64,000 bases of DNA from Flavobacteriaceae bacterium (GTDB lineage Bacteria; Bacteroidota; Bacteroidia; Flavobacteriales; Flavobacteriaceae): positions 1-64,000 of the forward strand of contig CANHRI010000004.1 in NCBI GenBank assembly GCA_947463515.1, read 5' to 3'. Positions 62,348 to 64,000 of this stretch are shown one piece after another. The position numbers were made by a program, and so were the translations under genes. Position 1 is the first letter of the stretch, and the number at the start of each line of letters is the position of its first letter. The notes below the pieces were generated by a model. The model was not told where the DNA came from, made no database searches, and saw only the letters and a list, made by a program, of their open reading frames with translations.

Positions 62348-63426
62348 TCGTTGGGCGTTTTCGCAAGCTCCAGTAACGCATGGGCCGCGGCGAAAGGCGA
62401 CATTTGATGATTTGAAACGGCTTCTTTATAATGGTCAAGTGCTGCCAATACTTTAGGATGTGTAAAAAAGGTTGATTTCAACTGTTCCTGTATGGTTTCC
62501 AGCATCCAATATTCATTCTGGGCATTCCGTTTGGTTTCAAAATACCCATTATGTTGAGCCATCTTTTGGTAGGTTACAATGGTTTCCCAAACCGTATCAA
62601 CGCCTTTTTTTTCAAAAGCACTGCATGTACTCACAAGTGGTGTCCAGCCACTTTTTTTGGCAGGAAAAAGATGCAAGGCACGTTGAAATTCGGTTTTGGC
62701 TAATTTCGCTTTGGCAATGTTATCTCCATCGGCTTTATTAATTACAATCGCATCGGCCATCTCCATTATTCCGCGTTTGATGCCTTGAAGTTCATCACCG
62801 GCTCCCGCAATTTTTAAGAGTAAAAAGAAGTCCACCATGCTATGTACCGCAGTTTCGCTTTGTCCGACACCCACGGTTTCAATAATGATGGTATCAAATC
62901 CAGCCGCTTCACATAAAATAATGGTTTCCCTTGTTTTTCGGGCTACGCCACCCAAACTATCACCCGCTGCACTGGGACGAATGTACGCGTTGGGTTCCTT
63001 AACCAATTCTTCCATACGAGTTTTGTCACCCAAAATACTACCATGCGATAACATACTACTAGGGTCAACGGCCAAAACGGCAACTTTTTTCCCCAGTCCA
63101 GTCAAGTGCATCCCTAACGCTTCAATAAACGTACTTTTTCCTACGCCAGGAACACCCGTGATTCCAATACGCAAGGATTGATTAGCATAAGGTAGACAAT
63201 CATTGATTACTGAATTGGCTTTTTCAAGATGTTGGGGTTGCGCACTTTCAATAAGGGTAATCGCCCGACTCAACGCAGTAATGTCGCCCTGACGTATGCC
63301 CTGAATTAAATCGGAGGCTGTGGGTTGCATGCGGCGTTTGGAAACTACCTGTTGCAACGCTTTTGCATTGACAGTAGGAGGGGGACTAATCCCTTCCTTT
63401 TCTTGTAAAGCCGATTTTTTCCCCAT
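62344..63426 (-). CDS. meaB: Methylmalonyl-CoA mutase-associated GTPase MeaB
   Basis: 360 residues from MGKKSALQEKEG at 63426. The open frame extends upstream to 63537, but those 37 residues are not MeaB-like and overlie promoter-like AACTTTTG on the minus strand. G1 GVPGVGKSTF, IIIETVGVGQSE (G3) and VINKADGDN (G4) are intact. The protein chaperones methylmalonyl-CoA mutase; no mutase gene is in the window. It overlaps the permease stop by 4 bp. Confidence 0.93.
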   Translation of the reverse strand: MGKKSALQEKEGISPPPTVNAKALQQVVSKRRMQPTASDLIQGIRQGDITALSRAITLIESAQPQHLEKANSVINDCLPYANQSLRIGITGVPGVGKSTFIEALGMHLTGLGKKVAVLAVDPSSMLSHGSILGDKTRMEELVKEPNAYIRPSAAGDSLGGVARKTRETIILCEAAGFDTIIIETVGVGQSETAVHSMVDFFLLLKIAGAGDELQGIKRGIMEMADAIVINKADGDNIAKAKLAKTEFQRALHLFPAKKSGWTPLVSTCSAFEKKGVDTVWETIVTYQKMAQHNGYFETKRNAQNEYWMLETIQEQLKSTFFTHPKVLAALDHYKEAVSNHQMSPFAAAHALLELAKTPND

Positions 63427-63711
63427 TTGTTTAGCCACAACAAAAGTTTTCGTAAAGATATTAATTTCAACATGGGTTACCACATCAAATTTAGGGTTTA
63501 AAGAGGAATCTGCTAAACCATTAAATTGTATTTTCATTCAAGCTTTTACTATTTTTTTTAGTTGGTGTTAAAAAGGAGTATGTTCTGCATTGAATTTCCA
63601 ATTTCATGGTTAACGGTATATTTGTGTTACAGATTGCTGATTTAATAGGCCGAAAGCTTCCTTTTTTGGGAACAAAACTTTATTTTTACGCGAACTATAC
63701 TGAAAATAAAA

Positions 63712-64000
63712 ATGGCTATTTCTCCAGAAATTTTAGCCCGTCTTGAAGCGATTGTCGGGCCTTCCTATATTTCCATCGACCCTGAAGTATTGAAGCACTA
63801 CGGACATGACGAAACGGAAGATTTGGTTTTTCCTCCCAATGTAGTGGTAAAACCCGGTTCAACACAAGAGATTGCGGAGCTCATTAAGGTGGCTAATACG
63901 TATAAAATGCCTGTTACTCCAATTGGTGCACGTACGGGTTTGAGTGGAGGCGCATTGTGCGTTTACGAGGGTATTGGGTTGTCAATGGAGCGATTGAATA
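63712..64000 (+). CDS. FAD-linked oxidase (GlcD type), partial
   Basis: First 96 residues only; the gene runs off the right edge. Starts MAISPEILARLEAIVG and has the flavoprotein pattern FPPNVVVKPGSTQEIAELIK and IGARTGLSGGA, the FAD-binding PCMH-domain glycine-rich segment. Resembles glycolate oxidase subunit GlcD or D-lactate dehydrogenase; substrate is unresolved. Confidence 0.9.
   Translation, partial: MAISPEILARLEAIVGPSYISIDPEVLKHYGHDETEDLVFPPNVVVKPGSTQEIAELIKVANTYKMPVTPIGARTGLSGGALCVYEGIGLSMERLN

Overview
The window comes from a flavobacterium (phylum Bacteroidota, family Flavobacteriaceae by gene content). The evidence is promoters of the TTG-N(about 20)-TAnnTTTG type, two secreted proteins with type IX (Por) C-terminal sorting domains, a two-motif DnaJ, a Rho with a long disordered N-terminus, a SusC-like plug domain in a sigma/anti-sigma operon, and many small families typical of flavobacteria (DUF6095, DUF6048, DUF6452, DUF4293, DUF4836, CCC-motif and head-GIN proteins). 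Base composition is AT-rich and most genes are ordinary chromosomal ones. No prophage, insertion sequence or CRISPR array was seen.

Layout. 1-3.8 kb: 3' part of serC (runs off the left edge), a T9SS-exported FG-GAP-like protein, a LuxC-type acyl-CoA reductase, and a divergent ferredoxin. 3.9-11.1 kb: a CarboxypepD_reg-like outer-membrane or periplasmic protein, ychF, then parE and parC. 11.1-15.9 kb: a minus-strand run of terC, a lipoprotein, DUF6095, murQ, a PH-domain protein, a ZIP transporter and a methyltransferase. 16-20.1 kb: a THUMP-type rRNA methyltransferase, then DUF6048/DUF6452/rlmD. 20.3-25.7 kb: DUF1003, rocD, a decayed DUF5362-like gene, small membrane proteins, an Smr protein, a cysteine desulfurase and a 5'-damaged membrane-protein gene. 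26-31.9 kb: lpdA, an exported peptide-deformylase-like protein, an exporter ABC protein, truA and a phosphodiesterase. 31.9-36.8 kb: an outer-membrane barrel protein, STM3941, DUF4293, rho and trxB. 36.9-37.5 kb: a 105-bp tandem repeat array, a large inverted repeat and tRNA-Pro. 37.6-43.5 kb: GIN, DUF4442, the DUF4870-PadR-PspC-GIN cluster and a TIGR01777 epimerase. 43.7-52.5 kb: grpE-dnaJ, a possible small RNA, a NatAB-like ABC pair, a sigma-54 activator, a half-size DEAD-box protein, a Fic protein and an ABC-F ATPase. 52.5-57.1 kb: an ECF sigma, anti-sigma and VWA operon plus a T9SS cargo. 57.3-64 kb: a MATE pump, a small acidic protein, DUF4836 with a degenerate LolD-like ATPase and an FtsX-like permease, meaB, and the start of a GlcD-type oxidase.

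The least explained parts are: (i) the 105-bp tandem array beside tRNA-Pro; (ii) three GC-rich structured intergenic elements (about 11.2, 25.9 and 35.8 kb) that look like one family and resemble what I remember of the Flavo-1 RNA motif; (iii) 7- or 8-bp tandem repeats in several spacers; and (iv) the sigma/anti-sigma/VWA operon, in which two proteins carry complementary halves of a SusC-type plug. All calls come from reading the sequence. No database search was run.
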